Assembly (NCBI GenBank): GCA_003254905.1
Contig: QANU01001262.1
Coordinates: 762,485 to 826,484 of the forward strand
Source of the DNA: Nissolia schottii
Taxonomy: Eukaryota; Streptophyta; Magnoliopsida; Fabales; Fabaceae
Length of the DNA: 64,000 bases
Reading direction: 5' to 3'
The notes under the pieces are model-generated. The model worked only from the letters and a program-made list of their open reading frames with translations. It made no database searches and was not told where the DNA came from. Made by a program: the position numbers and the translations under genes. Positions 61,685 to 64,000 of this stretch are shown here, one piece after another (the stretch's first letter is position 1; each line of letters begins with the position of its first letter).

Positions 61685-64000
61685 CTAATCTGCAACCATC
61701 TGATCATAAAGCAAAGGTGGAATCCCAACTTCCAAGATTCCCTCTAGCATTTGTGTCACCATCTTCATTGAAGGCCTAAGAGTTGGGTTTGGATGAACAC
61801 ACCACAACCTAACCAATGTCATTTCCTCAAACGTCTTGAAATCACTGAGTACCTTTGAGTCATGCCCCACCACTTCCTCTAGTTTCTTGCCAACCAAGCA
61901 CCTCAAAACATAGTTTGAAAGAACTAAATCATCCCCACCGCTTCCCATTTCATCATCTTGACCAGACTCAATGTGCCTTTTGCAGCAAATAATCTTCAAT
62001 AACATGGCCCCAAAGCTGAATATGTCAACTTTGGCAGTTATTGGTGCACTGCTTAGCCATTCAGGTGCTATGTACCTTATTGTCCCTCTACATTTAGTGC
62101 TTGTTTTTGTTTGATCCTTGTTCAAGAGCTTGGATAGCCCAAAGTCTGCAATCTTCGCCAAGTAATTGGCGTCGAGTAACACATTCTGGGGCTTTGTATC
62201 ACAATGTATGATTTGAGTCTCACACTCTTCATGCAAGTACAGCAAGCCTCTTGCAATTCCAAGTGCCATTTCAACCCTCTGACCCCAATAAGGTATTTTT
62301 TTCTTGTCCAAACAATAAGCTTAAGAGTGCACCATTCGACATTAGCTCGTAGACAAGGAGCCTGTGGCTGTTCTCAATGCAAAAGCCGAGTCTCACCAAA
62401 TTCTTGTGATGGGTTCGACCAATGATTTTGAGCTCTGTCATGAATTCCTTGTCACTTTTCTAAATTCTCTTATCCAGCTTCTTCACTGCAATGCCAATTT
62501 CTGCATCGTCTATGATCAATTTGCCGCGGTAGACTTTGCCGGAGGACCCCTTGCCAAGAACCTTGATGAATCCATCTGTTACTTCATTCAGCTCCTGGTA
62601 TGTGAATTCCCTGAAGTTGATTCCAATCACGCTTGCATTCAGGGTTTTCTTTCTTCTTCTTGTTAGTTGCCAAGCAAAAGGAAGATAGTAGACATCAAGG
62701 GCGCCGACAAGGCAGGCGAGAGTAGCTCTTACACCAACCATAACCTTCAAGAAAGTCCTCACATTGAAACTCTTCTTTGAATCTTCTGATTTGGTAGACT
62801 CATCAATGTAAGAAACTTTGATGAGTGCCTTTAATCCCTTTGAAGATGAACTTTTTCTGGCATTCAGCAGTGGCAATCTCTTCTTGGCACAAGTCAAGGT
62901 GGACGCGTTATAAGTAGCAGCAATGATGTTACAATCATCCATCACAGACCTCTTACAACCCTCCAAATCAACATTACTTATTAGAGCAAAATCTGGATAA
63001 TAAAAATCAGTGTCTTCAAGCACCTGAAGGCTGAAGTTCCTTACGGGAGTTCCTGCACAATAATTAAGCACTTTTTCTGGGTGACACCCTTGCGACACAT
63101 CTTCAAGATCCAATGGGACATAACCCGGAACACACTTACACTTCACTGCTTCATTGTCAGGAGAAGTACACAGTCCATACTCACTACAAACAGCATCAAC
63201 TCCACAGGGATCATCCATGGCCCTCCAAACCCTCATCCACTTGGTGCCATTCCTTTTGTGATAAGCAAATTGCTGAAAATTTCCATCTTCGTTTATCGTT
63301 GCGTAGTGATAGTAGCCCTCCACTGGTGTCAGAGTATTTTGTTAGAGGGTAAATCTTGGTGGTGCCACTAGCAAGGTACATTAGAGCAGTACTTTTATCA
63401 AACACCAAGCTTACATTCTGTGATGTAGTAACTTGTGGAGTTAACCAGTATGAAGGGTCTGAATATTGGTATGCCCTGAGGCTCAATTTCCCATCCCATT
63501 GCATTTGCAAAAGGAAATTCCCCATTTAGTAGTTTGAATCTCCTTTCCCCTTAGAATATATGACTTGATTAGCCGAATTCGCTATCAAGGTTTGGCCAGG
63601 TAAGATTGTGTTTGATGGAGAATCAAAGCTCTGCCAAATAACTCCTAAGTTTGAGTCTCTCAACACAAAGTTTCCATCATCTTGCAGTGTCTCCTCCACC
63701 ATTGTCTATGGTGGAAACAGTGGTTCCATTTGGATGTGTCACTACAAGGTTTCCTGATGAAGTGAAATGGAGTAAGGAATTTGGTTCCACAGGGGGGCTG
63801 TGGTACCATGCTAGTGTTGTCTCTGGGATTTTCCCATACCATATTGCCATAAGGAAAAGATTGGATGAGACACGGTGGAATCCGAATTCGAAGTCACTGT
63901 TGGGTGATTTCCAAGTAGAATTCGATCCAGCAGTGATGCTTGAATTCAATCCTATGGCAAAGGGAGAATTCTGGGCAAACAAGTCATTCAGAAAAGAAAG
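61685..64000 (-). pseudogene. G-type lectin S-receptor-like Ser/Thr kinase (LECRK3-like), broken and truncated by the window edge
   Basis: On the minus strand the order is B-lectin domain (IGLNSSITAG, TWKSPNSDFEFGFH, WQSFDSPSNTILPGQTL), EGF/PAN-like Cys-rich segment (DPCGVDAVCSEYGLC, CKCVPGYVPLD), a membrane helix near ACLVGALDVYYLPFAW, then the kinase (LGKGSSGKVYRGKL, IAVKKLD, IIHCDTKPQNVLLD, ADFGLSKLL, APEWLSS). This is the SD2b/LecRK arrangement, with HCD in place of HRD as is common in that clade. Lesions are a frameshift around 63692-63700, TAA at 63526-63528, a frameshift around 63320-63332, TAG at 62460-62462 (Glu expected), and a frameshift in the T-run at about 62294-62302. The start codon lies beyond 64000. 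The intact C-terminal kinase frame ends at 61685. Confidence 0.85.

Overview
This is a plant nuclear window. Genes have many short introns, AT-rich introns and intergenic DNA, chloroplast- and peroxisome-targeted products, and abundant plant-type transposons. Protein content and repeats suggest a dicot, most likely a legume such as soybean. That is an inference from family resemblance; no search was run. The assembly has one ambiguous base, N at 1279.

Layout: two related Mutator-like non-autonomous elements lie side by side at 414-1346 and 1400-2456. A 23-exon peroxisomal long-chain acyl-CoA synthetase (LACS6-like, +) runs 2869-9277. A 1.4 kb GC-rich element with long terminal inverted repeats (TIRs) is at 11140-12549, inside an AT-rich field of diverged repeats. 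A 22-exon CLC-d-type anion/proton antiporter (+) spans 15130-24109; its intron 5 holds a Helitron-like insertion and a LINE relic. A stellacyanin-type phytocyanin (-) is at 25069-25910 and an STP13-type hexose/H+ symporter (-) at 27568-33091. About 9.6 kb of transposon-rich DNA follows, with two SINEs, an LTR-like segment, a Mutator-like MITE and an LTR-like direct repeat. Then come a KMS1/VMP1-type ER membrane protein (-, 42687-47441), intronless psaD (+, 50305-50940) and an ACL5-type thermospermine synthase (-, 51593-54043). A 4.3 kb TIR element carrying a broken plant-mobile-domain (PMD) gene and telomere-like repeats is at 57074-61333. The window ends in a 5'-truncated, mutated G-type lectin receptor kinase pseudogene (-).

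The genes do not form an operon or cluster; they are ordinary, independently regulated loci (beta-oxidation, endomembrane ion homeostasis, cell-wall cupredoxin, sugar retrieval, ER/autophagy, photosystem I, xylem polyamine). I rebuilt six complete gene models exon by exon. Each multi-exon model gives a total coding length divisible by three: 695, 804, 186, 529, 420 and 333 residues for LACS, CLC-d, phytocyanin, STP13, KMS1 and ACL5.

The most unusual material is the mobile DNA. At least six insertions have 9-bp target duplications (four perfect, two with one mismatch). The PMD element is the best candidate for an under-described system: long TIRs packed with palindromic TTCGCCAA/TTGGCGAA modules, a degraded PMD gene with a Pro/Tyr tail, and about 660 bp of degenerate telomere-like repeats. 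Three of the 64 introns in the rebuilt genes use GC rather than GT donors.
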